From Candidatus Cloacimonadota bacterium (lineage in GTDB: Bacteria > Muiribacteriota > UBA6191): a stretch of DNA of 64,000 bases. Positions within the stretch are counted from its first letter, which is position 1. The number at the start of each line of letters is the position of its first letter. The notes under the pieces are model-generated. The model had not been told where the DNA came from, ran no database searches, and worked only from the letters and a program-made list of their open reading frames with translations. Shown one piece after another: positions 18,601 to 27,856 of this stretch. Position numbers and translations under genes: made by a program. The stretch spans positions 217,598-281,597 of the forward strand of contig JAGSHD010000005.1 of NCBI GenBank assembly GCA_023954715.1, given 5' to 3'.

Positions 18601-21600
18601 CTAAAATGACTTTGAGCTTTACTTTAAAGTCCCATTTTAATAGAGATTCAGATTTAACAGACGCTTTATACAACTCTATAGATAAAGACAATTTTTATTT
18701 TAGAATTACTCCGGTATCTGGAAAACTTCAATCTAGCCCTACCTTTATTGATAGACGTCAAGGTATGGACTTTTCAAAGTTGTTACCATTAAGTTCCGAG
18801 GATGATACAGTTCGTGGGGCAGTATTATTAGATGTATTTACGCAATCCTTTTCATTAACAAATCAGAGTTTCTTTAAGCGCTTTCGGTTGAAGTCACTAA
18901 TTTCAAAAAATGTTATTGAGTTAACCTCTATGAAACGAGGAGAAGATGAAGGAAGTTCCTACTTTTATGAACTTAAAAAGTTAAAGAGAGAGGCAGGAAA
19001 AAACGTATCTACAGGCTTAGACTATCTTGAAAATGATACTGGAAATGGAGTCTCTATAACATCAGGTGATTTCAATTCAGATGGAAGAAGAGACTTCTAT
19101 TTGTTGAATCGCTTTAATGATACTAAGGCTAGCAACAATGAGTCCTTTTTAATGTTGGGCTCAAAAACTTTGGAGTCAAGTACTAGGCCTAAAGATGGTT
19201 ATATTCTAAAAAAACCTTCCTCTTCGTTTACAACATCTTCAAAAGAGATTGCAAATCGCTCCGCAAAAGCAAACTCAACAGAGTATTTTTTAGGCTCTCA
19301 AGCCAAAGCAGTATCATTAGGTGAGGATCGAGCTAGTGATTTATTTATATTAAACAATAAGGGTCCTGAAAGACTATTTGTATCTAAACAACTCGGTGAA
19401 GGTCTTCAAAATAATGTTTCTACTTTATTTCATATAAATGGTACAGAGTCGGAAGGTACTTTGGCTGGTTTAGACCCTACAAACAATACAGACTCTACAG
19501 AAAATAGAGATATCTTGGTTGGAGATTTAAATAATGATAGTTATGATGATTTTTATTATGTAAATACTTCTCAAAAAAATGATGGCAAAACAGCAAACAC
19601 TGTTTTAGTTGATCAAGTTAATGAGTTATACACTTTTGGAGGCAACACATTTACTGAGGTAAAAGCCGCTGATCTACCACCAGATACTGAAATGTCAAAG
19701 GGTGATGGTGTAAGTGGACAAATTATAGATTTTGATAATGATTCATATAATGATATTGCAGTTTTAAATAAGGATAAACCTTATTTTTATGATATTCACT
19801 TAGAAAAACAAAAGTCCATTGGGGGCTCTTTAACTCCATTAGCTTGTGGAACCAGTGCCGATGGACTAAACCGACATATTCAATTTATGGATTTAAACAT
19901 GGATGGATATTTAGATTATTATGTTTCAAGAGGTGGGTCAAAAGTAGCTACTAATGAACTCTGTATCGCAACAAAACCTACTAATGATACCAATAACTAT
20001 TTCGTTTTTGACTTGATTCCACGTAACTTTGCTACAGACTCTACAAAGACTTTATTAGAAGGTTTACTTACCATACAGGGTAAATTTGAAAACCCTGATA
20101 AAGTAGGAAACTTTGTAGATAAAACCTTTACTCGTCGTTTTAAGTATCAATATCCTCACGTACAAAGAATTAAAATCGGTACAGGAATAATTAAAGAGGT
20201 AAAGGTTAATGTAAATTGGTCAAATAGAGCGGTTTATGATTATTTTAAAGGTGATTTTATAAAAAGTAGTAATACTACAGGCTCACCAGTATATAGATTA
20301 GAACAGCCAGACATTCTAGCAATTGTTGAGACCAAAAAGCTTTTTGCAGGGTCAACAAGTCCTTTAGCAATAAAAACCCAAGTTATTGGGATTCAAACCA
20401 CAAATATTGAAGGAATGGGAATTAGTATCATAGGTGGTTATAGAGAAGATGTGATCTTGGATAATATGAGAGTATTTTTCACAGGGCAGATCCAAAAGAT
20501 GTTATTGTCGGGTGAAACAGTAGGTGAAACCCAACTTATTCAGCCAGTTGCTAATAACTCAATTAAACTATATTTAGACCAATCAGCCTTAAATCCATTA
20601 CCAAACTCTCCTCAATGGAGACCAGGTGAACCCGATGGAAAATTTGATCCAAGCACGGATGTTTTATTGGCTACAACAAGTATTTCAAGGTTAACTAATG
20701 ATGGGCGCTATGTTGGTGATAGCGCAGCAACAGTTGGTGAAGAAGCATCTGTTTTAAATCAAGGGTTGTTTTCTGATATTTCGTATCTATCTGTTGATGC
20801 TCAAGGTGCAGTTACTAGACAAAAACTGTTAATAAAAAGGCAAGATTTAAGAGATCAAAAAACACCACTACAAGAAGCTAGAAACAGGCTGGGCCTATTA
20901 GTTGTATACACCATCGATATACCAGCAGAGCAAAAAAGTGTGTATGACAAAATTGCTCAAACACAATTGGTGTTGCCTTTAAAGGTTGGTGATGAAAAGA
21001 TTGCAGAAGTTAATGGACTTGAAACTCCGACGGATAGGCTAGCGTTTATTCAACAATCAGATAATGTTCAAGTGGATATTAATCTCTTAGGTACAAGCAG
21101 TAACTTAGTACATAAGGTGAAGTATATTGATGATAACTCACTGTTATTTAAGGCTCTATCAGAAACCGCAAGTGATATCGCGTCACAAGAGCTAAATGCT
21201 GAAAAAATTACCTTTCAAGAGGGAAAAATAGGAGATATTGTTGCAAACAATGTAGAAGTGGATGTGGTACCTCCTATTACTCCTGTTTTAAATGCTAATA
21301 TAGCAGGAGTAAGTTTTCCAACAAAAACTGTAGTAATCGGTGGCAACAAAGAAGCTCCGTCAAGACTGCTAATCCAAAACTTAGATAACCAAAGTTCTGA
21401 GCAATCTACATCTGCTTTATCAAACAGTCTAGAAACATGGAGTTTTACAGCCAGTAATTTGATTGAAGGTGAAAATCGTTTTGTGATTCACGCAGTGGAT
21501 CAATACGGGAATAAAACTCTCGATGAAAACGCTCTACGATTCTCAATATTTGTGGATACAACAGCTCCGATCGCTTCTAAAATGCTAGTTACAAATATTG

Positions 21601-24600
21601 GCATAAACCAAGCTAAATTTTCATTTGAAACAAATGAAAACGCATCAGGATATGTGGCTGTTACGGCTCAAGCTGGTGGTAACTATATAGGGACCCCCCA
21701 AGAGCAAAGAAAATACACCTTTGGTGCAGCACAAAGACAACATAGTATTGATTTTGGAATTGAAAACCAAGAGTTTTGTGGGGTGCTTGATCAAGGTCAA
21801 AATGCGCCTCCTGCTTTGTATCAAGTAACAACCTTATGTGGTGGGACAGAGTATAAAGTGGCTATTTATGTTGAAGATAGATTGGGTAATGGAACAAGCC
21901 CGATAATTCAAATTCCTAGTTTAAGATTTAAAACGCCTTCTAAAAATACTTTACTACAAGATTTAGATGGCGAAGGAGATTTGGATTTAGATTCAGATTC
22001 TGACGGTTTACCAGATTATTTAGAAGAGGCTCCAAATTATCCAGATTTAGATAAATATAATGCAAATGATGCTTTGTTAGATTTTGATGATGATGGAGTG
22101 AATAATGTAGAAGAGTATAGGTTGTGTATTTTAAATCGTGACCCAAATGATGCAACTCCTTGTGCTTTTGATATGTACAACTCTTTTGATCAATTACCAA
22201 TTCCAAATGCTGGAAACGACGTTATTGATGCTAATCCTGGAGTTTTAGTTTTAGATGCAAGTAAAACTGTTAAAAATGGTTTTGAGGCGAAAGATTTAAC
22301 CTATATTTGGGAAATGCAGTCCACACCAACAAGTACGGTACAAACCCTTGTAGCTCCTGTTGTGAATGCTCCCAACAAAGAGAAAACATTTTTTAATGCT
22401 AAAAGAGCAGGAGATTATGTAGTGTCTCTTAGAATCTTTACAAATAGAGGAGTAGTAACTCAAAAAGATACAGTTTTGTATCGGGTGAAAAATTTGGCTC
22501 CTGAAAGTGATGCAGGGGTTTCTAAGACAGGTACAGTTAATTTTCAGATACCTTTAGACGGTCGTGGTACATATGATGCTAATGAAGATTTAATTACTTA
22601 TCAATGGATACAGGTAAGTGGTCCATCTTTAGAAGAGCAAAAATTAGTTAGTTCAGAACTCGGTGTTAAATCAGAAACAAGTCCAGCTACTTTCTTTGTT
22701 ACAAGAAGTACCGGAAAATATGTCTTTGAATTGATTGCAGCGGATGACCTTGGGGCCGTAGGTAGAGACCAAGTTACCGTATATGTAAACAGTGAAAATG
22801 ATCGTTTTCCAATTGCTAATGCAGGTTTTGATCGAGTTGTGACTGTGGACTCTGAATTTCAATTGTCTGGTGATTTATCTTCTGCTATGAATGCTACTAA
22901 CGGAATTAATTACTATTGGAGTCCAATAAATGCAAATAGCCTAGCGGTTGCCGAGCGATGCAGAGTAGAGTGCCCAATTTCAGATACGAAATGTAAACCC
23001 AATGTTTTCTCAAATCAAACTGCGAGTCCATTTGTTAATGTTTCAGAGTCCATATTAAATCGAGTGAATCCTACTGTGAAGTATACAGAGCCGGGCTTGT
23101 ATGCTATGAATTTAATTATTGAAGCGGTAGGAAAAGGTCTACGGAGTGAGTCCAGTTGTGTAAAAATCTTAGTAAGAAAGTCAAATCAAAAAATTACTCA
23201 AGCATTACCAACAGTTGAAGGTACTCCAAGCAGTGTAACGACTACGAGTTCAAGATCTTTGTCTCGTCTATCCAAAAGTAGAACCAATCGATCCATAAGC
23301 AAATCAATTCAAACGATTGATAATTTGTCAGAAAATAGTATTTTCAAGTCTCCAATTAACCAAAAGCTTAGAATATCAGGCTTAAACTCTAGTACCGATA
23401 GCACTTTGAGTGTTTTGAGTGATACATTATTACAGACAGAGAATGACTGTTTAGTAACGAGTCAAAACCTAAGTTATCGTTGGAGACAAACAGAAGGGCT
23501 AACAAGTGCTTTAAAGCCTTTAACCAGAAACTGTTCTTTAGTTGAGTTTACACCAAATGAAGTGGGTATTTATAGCTTCGAAATGGTTTATCGAGTACAA
23601 GAGGCAAATGGTAGAGTGATAGATTCATTACCTAAGACTTTAACCATTATAGCTAATGACTTTTCCAAAATTGGTGCTGGCAATGGTTTTATTCCATTAG
23701 TGGATGTGGGCGATAGTATCGTTACTAAAACATCGACTTCAGGAGGAAAAAAGAAGCTAACACTACCTCAAGCTCAGTGTTTTGATGATGATAAAGATAC
23801 AAGCGTAAATCACTCTGCTGTAACTACCTTTGGACTATTAACTAAAAACCCTTCCTTATTTAAGGATTGTAGTGCAGTTAATATGACATGTGAGTGGGTA
23901 CAAGTTAGTGGACCAGCAGCACTTATATTGACTTCAGGAAACTTAGGCTGCGCTCCTAACGGTTATTTTGAGCCAGGATATTACGAGTATGATGTGAGAA
24001 GTTTTGATGGTGAATACTTTAGTTTAACGGATAGATTTACCATGGTAATAAGTACTGATAATCAAGCTCCACCCCAAGCGAGTGCAGGATTTGATTCTTC
24101 AGTATTGCTAAATGAAAGAGTTACATTAAATGGAGCATCAAGTTTTGCACAAAATGGTAATTTTGAATATATCTGGAGCCAAAAAGCAGGACCTATCGTA
24201 GAGTTATATAACTCGAGGACCAAGAGCCCATTTTTCTTTCCAGATCAAGAAGGAAACTATAAGTTCCATTTAAAAATTAAAGACAGTTTTCAACAGCAAT
24301 CTTTGCCAGATGAGGTAGAAGTATTTGTTCGTAGAAGTACATCAAGTACCCAGAGCCCAGCACAAGCAAACAATGCTACAGCAGCACAAAATGTTCAGTT
24401 TGAAGATACTGGCGGCGGCGGTGGTGGAGGGTGTTTTGTTGTGACAGCTACTTCTGGGTCTAAGGACTCTTGGTTAGTTGGAGTATTTACTGGATTTAGA
24501 GATAGTTATTTAATTCAATCGAATACAGGAAGATGGATAATGTCTATGTACTATAAGTACTCACCACCATTTGCTGGTTTGATTCGAGAGTCAAGTATAT

Positions 24601-24743
24601 TAAGAGTAATATCGGTTGCTGTTTTATATCCAATTGCTTTTGCTATGTCTTATGGTCAGTTTGGCTTTTTGATCTTTTTTCTTTTGTTTGGAATGGCGTT
24701 CTTTATCATGAACTCACTTGTATCAAAGTTTCAAAAAAAGTAA
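15696..24743 (+). CDS. Giant surface protein with FG-GAP-like, TSP3-like and PKD-like segments and CFI-box C-terminus
   Basis: This is a protein of about 3,015 residues. I prefer the ATG at 15696 over 15684 because it is preceded by GGTTGGAA and begins MKQITK plus a hydrophobic core; LLSC could be a lipobox. FG-GAP/VCBS-like calcium repeats (D-x-D-x-D-G/N patterns) occur near residues 40-62, 129-155, 1121-1140, 1274-1290, 1341-1360 and 1395-1412. A thrombospondin-3-like Asp-rich stretch spans about 2089-2152. PKD-like beta-sandwich segments ('NAG.D' openings) lie at about 2167-2495 and 2789-2884. A glycine run leads into Cys2913 (CFVVTAT), then FRDSYL, MYYKYSPPFAGLI and two hydrophobic helices: the CFI-box C-terminal region, thought to be a sorting or anchoring signal. 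It is probably calcium-binding and exposed; the function is unknown. Confidence 0.8.
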   Translation: MKQITKNIILLLLLSCVHFAIDYQKFTSSNIILPEGQKTVYTAWGDFDLDGDLDAYIVNDGAPNELFMNNYCGHFAPNTPCKSYGEQERTKNTVDVGDDRTLGFTKLTHTSFPKLVRLKDGVASSKSAEWVDFDEDGDLDLYVVNDGLNRLFINDLFSPTRKYDPFSEQSVVQQANLQSSQDYLFHTKEVTGLPTSGYKTVINVTTVNVNTPFDANGVFTDTTQKFISSTPSVTPGMYIELNQSENQRFVILDVLSETTLRIGIADEVIDASSIVNSYTIVEDSFSSLEDLGVLENSLVRVAGPITDPLLYQTAVTYTDSLTNSQITSGDQLIMYRSSGATLKETLVNIDGRVTKKNINVTPAPRITDDLGADLLLESDFKTRIRRKNGEIVFQKFLRDLTIDFNSQSLLSGDQIQILDKKYACPKEPGKIYDQDACNVYAIESVSQEGIIFLSGTDLVKNLGTDVPYEVIRRSASARTQRYFEDKSANFSINTSSFDAVAYAATAQYKKGDHIVLDPVVDGFGTNSFNSNQIVAVNQNRAQFGKGILGITPTVARPSGRLQVLDIVSPTRLLVDAFPSEVSNLKDSDFPYQMRSMFGRLSERTNLDGTIQIFEELSLENPKTKQFDSTLGFMITQQDRAPVPPQILAFFATELRAINLNLNTFLTETDTFSNTSNYKIQIDDPGVPLVQAITNVEYRPLYYGISANPYVAVGEQRKKIRVFNRLPKGVAVGHYFVFSNNYKTKKQIVRIEPSASGNLVDLTLESEPLADFFTELETACTNTPGLACTAGDEDTQAFFDTAPRVTSTAYEFIATSTFAVNGDKTVPTVFSETLMVANNFKFTDLNVASGDLLEFFETSVDRLNTATGKLYTAEVLRVESNGSEANAVVLSSINGAVAPFNNDYDFAKLGFKPIYKGKLLEDQEVEYQNASFDFTKKTNSSKSDLLSIFYPTPEGYRLATRVPIDTVTPTKMTLSFTLKSHFNRDSDLTDALYNSIDKDNFYFRITPVSGKLQSSPTFIDRRQGMDFSKLLPLSSEDDTVRGAVLLDVFTQSFSLTNQSFFKRFRLKSLISKNVIELTSMKRGEDEGSSYFYELKKLKREAGKNVSTGLDYLENDTGNGVSITSGDFNSDGRRDFYLLNRFNDTKASNNESFLMLGSKTLESSTRPKDGYILKKPSSSFTTSSKEIANRSAKANSTEYFLGSQAKAVSLGEDRASDLFILNNKGPERLFVSKQLGEGLQNNVSTLFHINGTESEGTLAGLDPTNNTDSTENRDILVGDLNNDSYDDFYYVNTSQKNDGKTANTVLVDQVNELYTFGGNTFTEVKAADLPPDTEMSKGDGVSGQIIDFDNDSYNDIAVLNKDKPYFYDIHLEKQKSIGGSLTPLACGTSADGLNRHIQFMDLNMDGYLDYYVSRGGSKVATNELCIATKPTNDTNNYFVFDLIPRNFATDSTKTLLEGLLTIQGKFENPDKVGNFVDKTFTRRFKYQYPHVQRIKIGTGIIKEVKVNVNWSNRAVYDYFKGDFIKSSNTTGSPVYRLEQPDILAIVETKKLFAGSTSPLAIKTQVIGIQTTNIEGMGISIIGGYREDVILDNMRVFFTGQIQKMLLSGETVGETQLIQPVANNSIKLYLDQSALNPLPNSPQWRPGEPDGKFDPSTDVLLATTSISRLTNDGRYVGDSAATVGEEASVLNQGLFSDISYLSVDAQGAVTRQKLLIKRQDLRDQKTPLQEARNRLGLLVVYTIDIPAEQKSVYDKIAQTQLVLPLKVGDEKIAEVNGLETPTDRLAFIQQSDNVQVDINLLGTSSNLVHKVKYIDDNSLLFKALSETASDIASQELNAEKITFQEGKIGDIVANNVEVDVVPPITPVLNANIAGVSFPTKTVVIGGNKEAPSRLLIQNLDNQSSEQSTSALSNSLETWSFTASNLIEGENRFVIHAVDQYGNKTLDENALRFSIFVDTTAPIASKMLVTNIGINQAKFSFETNENASGYVAVTAQAGGNYIGTPQEQRKYTFGAAQRQHSIDFGIENQEFCGVLDQGQNAPPALYQVTTLCGGTEYKVAIYVEDRLGNGTSPIIQIPSLRFKTPSKNTLLQDLDGEGDLDLDSDSDGLPDYLEEAPNYPDLDKYNANDALLDFDDDGVNNVEEYRLCILNRDPNDATPCAFDMYNSFDQLPIPNAGNDVIDANPGVLVLDASKTVKNGFEAKDLTYIWEMQSTPTSTVQTLVAPVVNAPNKEKTFFNAKRAGDYVVSLRIFTNRGVVTQKDTVLYRVKNLAPESDAGVSKTGTVNFQIPLDGRGTYDANEDLITYQWIQVSGPSLEEQKLVSSELGVKSETSPATFFVTRSTGKYVFELIAADDLGAVGRDQVTVYVNSENDRFPIANAGFDRVVTVDSEFQLSGDLSSAMNATNGINYYWSPINANSLAVAERCRVECPISDTKCKPNVFSNQTASPFVNVSESILNRVNPTVKYTEPGLYAMNLIIEAVGKGLRSESSCVKILVRKSNQKITQALPTVEGTPSSVTTTSSRSLSRLSKSRTNRSISKSIQTIDNLSENSIFKSPINQKLRISGLNSSTDSTLSVLSDTLLQTENDCLVTSQNLSYRWRQTEGLTSALKPLTRNCSLVEFTPNEVGIYSFEMVYRVQEANGRVIDSLPKTLTIIANDFSKIGAGNGFIPLVDVGDSIVTKTSTSGGKKKLTLPQAQCFDDDKDTSVNHSAVTTFGLLTKNPSLFKDCSAVNMTCEWVQVSGPAALILTSGNLGCAPNGYFEPGYYEYDVRSFDGEYFSLTDRFTMVISTDNQAPPQASAGFDSSVLLNERVTLNGASSFAQNGNFEYIWSQKAGPIVELYNSRTKSPFFFPDQEGNYKFHLKIKDSFQQQSLPDEVEVFVRRSTSSTQSPAQANNATAAQNVQFEDTGGGGGGGCFVVTATSGSKDSWLVGVFTGFRDSYLIQSNTGRWIMSMYYKYSPPFAGLIRESSILRVISVAVLYPIAFAMSYGQFGFLIFFLLFGMAFFIMNSLVSKFQKK

Positions 24744-24810
24744 CTTAAAATACATTAAAGCATAGTGTAAAAGTACACTTTGTCTTTTAGAATGTTGATC
24801 GAGTTTAGAA

Positions 24811-25917
24811 ATGAGAATTGATACTATGAATGGTGACTTTACCCCCTTAGACTATGAAGCCATGACTTTGGCTATAAACTTAGCTAAAAAAGGTGCAAAT
24901 AAGGTGTCTCCTAACCCTTTGGTTGGAGCTGTAATTGTAAAAAATCAAAAAATTATAGCTTCGGGATATCATAAGGGTTTTGGTAAAGACCATGCTGAAG
25001 TAGATGCGATTAAAAATTGCGGTGAGGACTTGCAAGGGGCTTGTATATACGTGAGTTTAGAACCATGTAATCACTACGGTAAAACTCCTCCTTGTACCAA
25101 AGCGATTGTAGATGCTGGCTTTGCTAAAGTAGTTTGTGCAGTTTTAGATCCTAACCCAAAAGCCCAAGGCGGTTTAGAGTATTTAAAAAGCCAAGGTATA
25201 GAGTGTTTTAACGGACTTATGTTTGCAGAAGCTGTTGAGATTAATAAAGTATTTTTTATAAATCAATTAAAAAAACGACCAAAAATTAGTGTAAAACTAG
25301 CACAAACTTTAAATGGTAAAATCTCAAGAGCAGATGGCACTTCTCAATGGATTACAAAAAAAAATGCGCGTAAAGAGGTTCATCGTCAACGTGCAAATCA
25401 TCAAGCAATTTTAGTAGGTAAATCGACTCTAAGAGAAGATAACCCATTATTAAATGTACGCCACATTGATGGTGATGATCCCATGATCGTTATAATAGAC
25501 CCTATTGGAGATTTGGATGCTTCTTTGAAAGTGTTTTCAGCTCCTAAAGTTTTATACTATAGTCAAAAATCTAGACAAGATTTACAAGAACATATAATTC
25601 AGGTGGATGTTATAAAGTCTTTGGATTATAAAAAAGCATGGGACTTGGTACTAGAGGACCTATATCATAGAGGAGTGGATTCTTTATATGTAGAGGGTGG
25701 CTCAACCGTATCAACTTATTTATTGAACAATAATTTAGTAGATGAGTTGTACTTATTTTTTGGAATGAAATTTTTTCCATCAAATGGTAAAGATGGTTTT
25801 TTATTTTCTCAAGATAAAGAATTTAAGTTATTGGATACAAAAATACTTGGGGACTCCGTGTTACTCAGAGGGGATTTTGGATGTTTACAGGAATTGTTGA
25901 AGAGCTTGGCAAAATAG
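24811..25917 (+). CDS. ribD: Bifunctional riboflavin deaminase/reductase RibD
   Basis: This 368-residue enzyme carries out steps two and three of riboflavin synthesis: deamination of the pyrimidine ring, then NADPH-dependent reduction of the ribose. The N-terminal deaminase has the zinc motif His61-Ala-Glu63 and PC-x3-G-x2-PPC (Cys86 and Cys95). The reductase domain begins near residue 155 (ISVKLAQTLNGKIS) and includes ILVGKSTLREDNPLLNVR and YVEGGSTVSTYLL. An in-frame ATG six codons in (24826) is an alternative start. The gene overlaps ribE by 37 bases and begins a riboflavin cluster. No FMN riboswitch is visible upstream. Confidence 0.95.
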   Translation: MRIDTMNGDFTPLDYEAMTLAINLAKKGANKVSPNPLVGAVIVKNQKIIASGYHKGFGKDHAEVDAIKNCGEDLQGACIYVSLEPCNHYGKTPPCTKAIVDAGFAKVVCAVLDPNPKAQGGLEYLKSQGIECFNGLMFAEAVEINKVFFINQLKKRPKISVKLAQTLNGKISRADGTSQWITKKNARKEVHRQRANHQAILVGKSTLREDNPLLNVRHIDGDDPMIVIIDPIGDLDASLKVFSAPKVLYYSQKSRQDLQEHIIQVDVIKSLDYKKAWDLVLEDLYHRGVDSLYVEGGSTVSTYLLNNNLVDELYLFFGMKFFPSNGKDGFLFSQDKEFKLLDTKILGDSVLLRGDFGCLQELLKSLAK

Positions 25918-26534
25918 ACTCTTGGAAAAGTGAAACTACTATTAGAATATCTTGCTCTAAGGTTTTAGAAGATCTTAATTTGGGAGATTCGGTGGCTGTA
26001 AACGGCATATGTTTGACAGCGGTAGAAATATCTTCAAACTACTTTGATGCAAATGTATCTAGTGAAACAAAAGCAAGGTGGGCTAATAGTAACTATAGCG
26101 TAGGCTCAAGAGTAAATCTAGAGAGAGCTTTACAATTACAAAGTAGACTAGGCGGACATTTAGTACAAGGGCATGTGGACGATACAGCTCAATTGATATC
26201 CAAAAAAGATTTGGGGGATTTCATTGAGTTAAAGGTTCAATTAGATAAAAAGCTTTTTCCATTTTTGGTAGAGAAGGGTTCTATAACCATTGATGGAGTT
26301 TCGCTTACCATTAATGAATTAAATGATACTTTAGTTACTTTGACCATTGTTCCCCACACCATTGAAAAAACTTGCCTTTTAGATCGAAACTCGGGAGATC
26401 GAGTTAATATCGAGGTGGATGTTATGGGGAAATACGTTTTGCGTCAAATCTCTTGGTTAAAAGGAGATACTCACGAAAAAAAAGAGTTATCTTTGAGTGA
26501 CTTAATGAACGCAGGTTTTACCAAAGGGCTATAA
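25881..26534 (+). CDS. ribE: Riboflavin synthase alpha subunit
   Basis: This 217-residue protein begins MFTGIVEELGKI, the conserved riboflavin synthase start. It has the two tandem lumazine-binding barrels, with repeat landmarks GDSVAVNGICLTAV and GSITIDGVSLTINEL, and GGHLVQGHVD between them. It dismutates two 6,7-dimethyl-8-ribityllumazine molecules into riboflavin. The start lies inside the 3' end of ribD, so translation is probably coupled. Length and motifs are normal. Confidence 0.95.
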   Translation: MFTGIVEELGKIDSWKSETTIRISCSKVLEDLNLGDSVAVNGICLTAVEISSNYFDANVSSETKARWANSNYSVGSRVNLERALQLQSRLGGHLVQGHVDDTAQLISKKDLGDFIELKVQLDKKLFPFLVEKGSITIDGVSLTINELNDTLVTLTIVPHTIEKTCLLDRNSGDRVNIEVDVMGKYVLRQISWLKGDTHEKKELSLSDLMNAGFTKGL

Positions 26535-26551
26535 GTTTAAGGTTAGAGAGT

Positions 26552-27856
26552 ATGATAGAAAAGGCAAGGGTATTATTTTTAGCTTTTTCTGGAATTCGTG
26601 TACAAAATAAGCGACTTTTGGAGCTTGGATACCAATCTGTGGAGCTTAGACATCGAGCTTATACCATTGCTTCACTACCTTCTTTAGGCTTACTCACTTT
26701 GGCCGGAATGACTCCAGAGTCTTGGGAGTCTAAGTACCATGAGTTTAGTGCAGATACCATGGGTGTTATTCAAGAGTTTCAGCCAGATCTGATTGCCTTT
26801 TCTACTTTAACAGCAAGTGTAGAGTCAGCTTGTGATTTTGTAAAACAGCTACATGGGTTGAACATTACTTGTGTTATTGGTGGATTAGCTGCTAGCACAT
26901 TACCCATGGCAACTTTTAAAGACTTTGATAGCATTATTCAAGGGGATGGAGAGTCGTCTTGGTCGCAAGTATTAGACGATTGTTTGTCCAAGAGTCTTAA
27001 AAAAGTATATAAAAATACTAAGCCTTATAATTTTAATCAGTCTCCCATCCCAAAATGGGAGTTGTTGGGGCAAGAAAAACGGGCAAGGTATACGGTTCAA
27101 ACGCAAAGAGGATGTTCAAAGGCTTGTTCATTTTGTGGAGCTAGTAGATTGTTGGGTCCATTGCGATTTAAAAAAGATGAGCTGATTGCAAAAGAGCTAT
27201 TTGAATTAAAAAAGTATACTAAAGCCCAAGTTGTTGAATTGGCTGATGATAATACCTTTGCTTTGGGTACTAGAGATGCGTTATTTGATGCTTTAGAGGC
27301 TTCTAAGATTAGATATTTCACAGAAGCCGAATGGAGTATTGGAGAAAACCCTGAAATATTATCTAGACTTTCTAAATCAGGATGTGTGCAGGTATTGGTT
27401 GGCGTAGAGTCTTCGGTTCAGACATACTCTGGGATGGGCAACAAAGTAGGGCATCTAGATCGTATATTTAAGGCCATTGATAATATACAAAAATCTGGTG
27501 TGTCAGTGATTGCCTGTTTTATTGTGGGGGTAGATGGCGAAACTAAAGAGTCCATTGAAAACTTAGGTGATATTATTGTAAACAGTGGATTGAGCGATGT
27601 GCAAATTACTTTACAAACACCTTTTCCAGGGACACGATTATATAAAAATTTGTACAAGCAAGGTCGCTTACTTAAAAACCGGTCTTGGTCATATTACACT
27701 CTTTTTGATGTGACTTTTGAGCCATCAAATATGAGTGTAAAAGAACTTGAAAACTCCTATTATGACCTGATGAAACGAGTTTATAGTAACTCCCAGAGCG
27801 AAAAACGAAAATTGATTAGGAAGCAAATATGGAAAATAGCGAGCAAACTAAAATAA
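26552..27856 (+). CDS. B12-binding-type radical SAM protein in the riboflavin locus
   Basis: This is a 434-residue protein. Residues 1-150 form a cobalamin-binding-like fold (IAFSTLTASVESACDFV, CVIGGLAASTLP, IIQGDGESSW). The radical SAM domain follows, with the canonical C-x3-C-x2-C site at Cys188, Cys192 and Cys195 in QRGCSKACSFCGAS, and VGVESSVQTYSGMGNK plus FIVGVDGETKES further on. The substrate is unknown. It follows ribE by 17 bases with AAGG and GAGAG before the ATG, and its 3' end overlaps the next membrane protein gene by 28 bases, so it belongs to the same transcript. It is distinct in sequence from the radical SAM protein at 1628-3391. Confidence 0.8.
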   Translation: MIEKARVLFLAFSGIRVQNKRLLELGYQSVELRHRAYTIASLPSLGLLTLAGMTPESWESKYHEFSADTMGVIQEFQPDLIAFSTLTASVESACDFVKQLHGLNITCVIGGLAASTLPMATFKDFDSIIQGDGESSWSQVLDDCLSKSLKKVYKNTKPYNFNQSPIPKWELLGQEKRARYTVQTQRGCSKACSFCGASRLLGPLRFKKDELIAKELFELKKYTKAQVVELADDNTFALGTRDALFDALEASKIRYFTEAEWSIGENPEILSRLSKSGCVQVLVGVESSVQTYSGMGNKVGHLDRIFKAIDNIQKSGVSVIACFIVGVDGETKESIENLGDIIVNSGLSDVQITLQTPFPGTRLYKNLYKQGRLLKNRSWSYYTLFDVTFEPSNMSVKELENSYYDLMKRVYSNSQSEKRKLIRKQIWKIASKLK

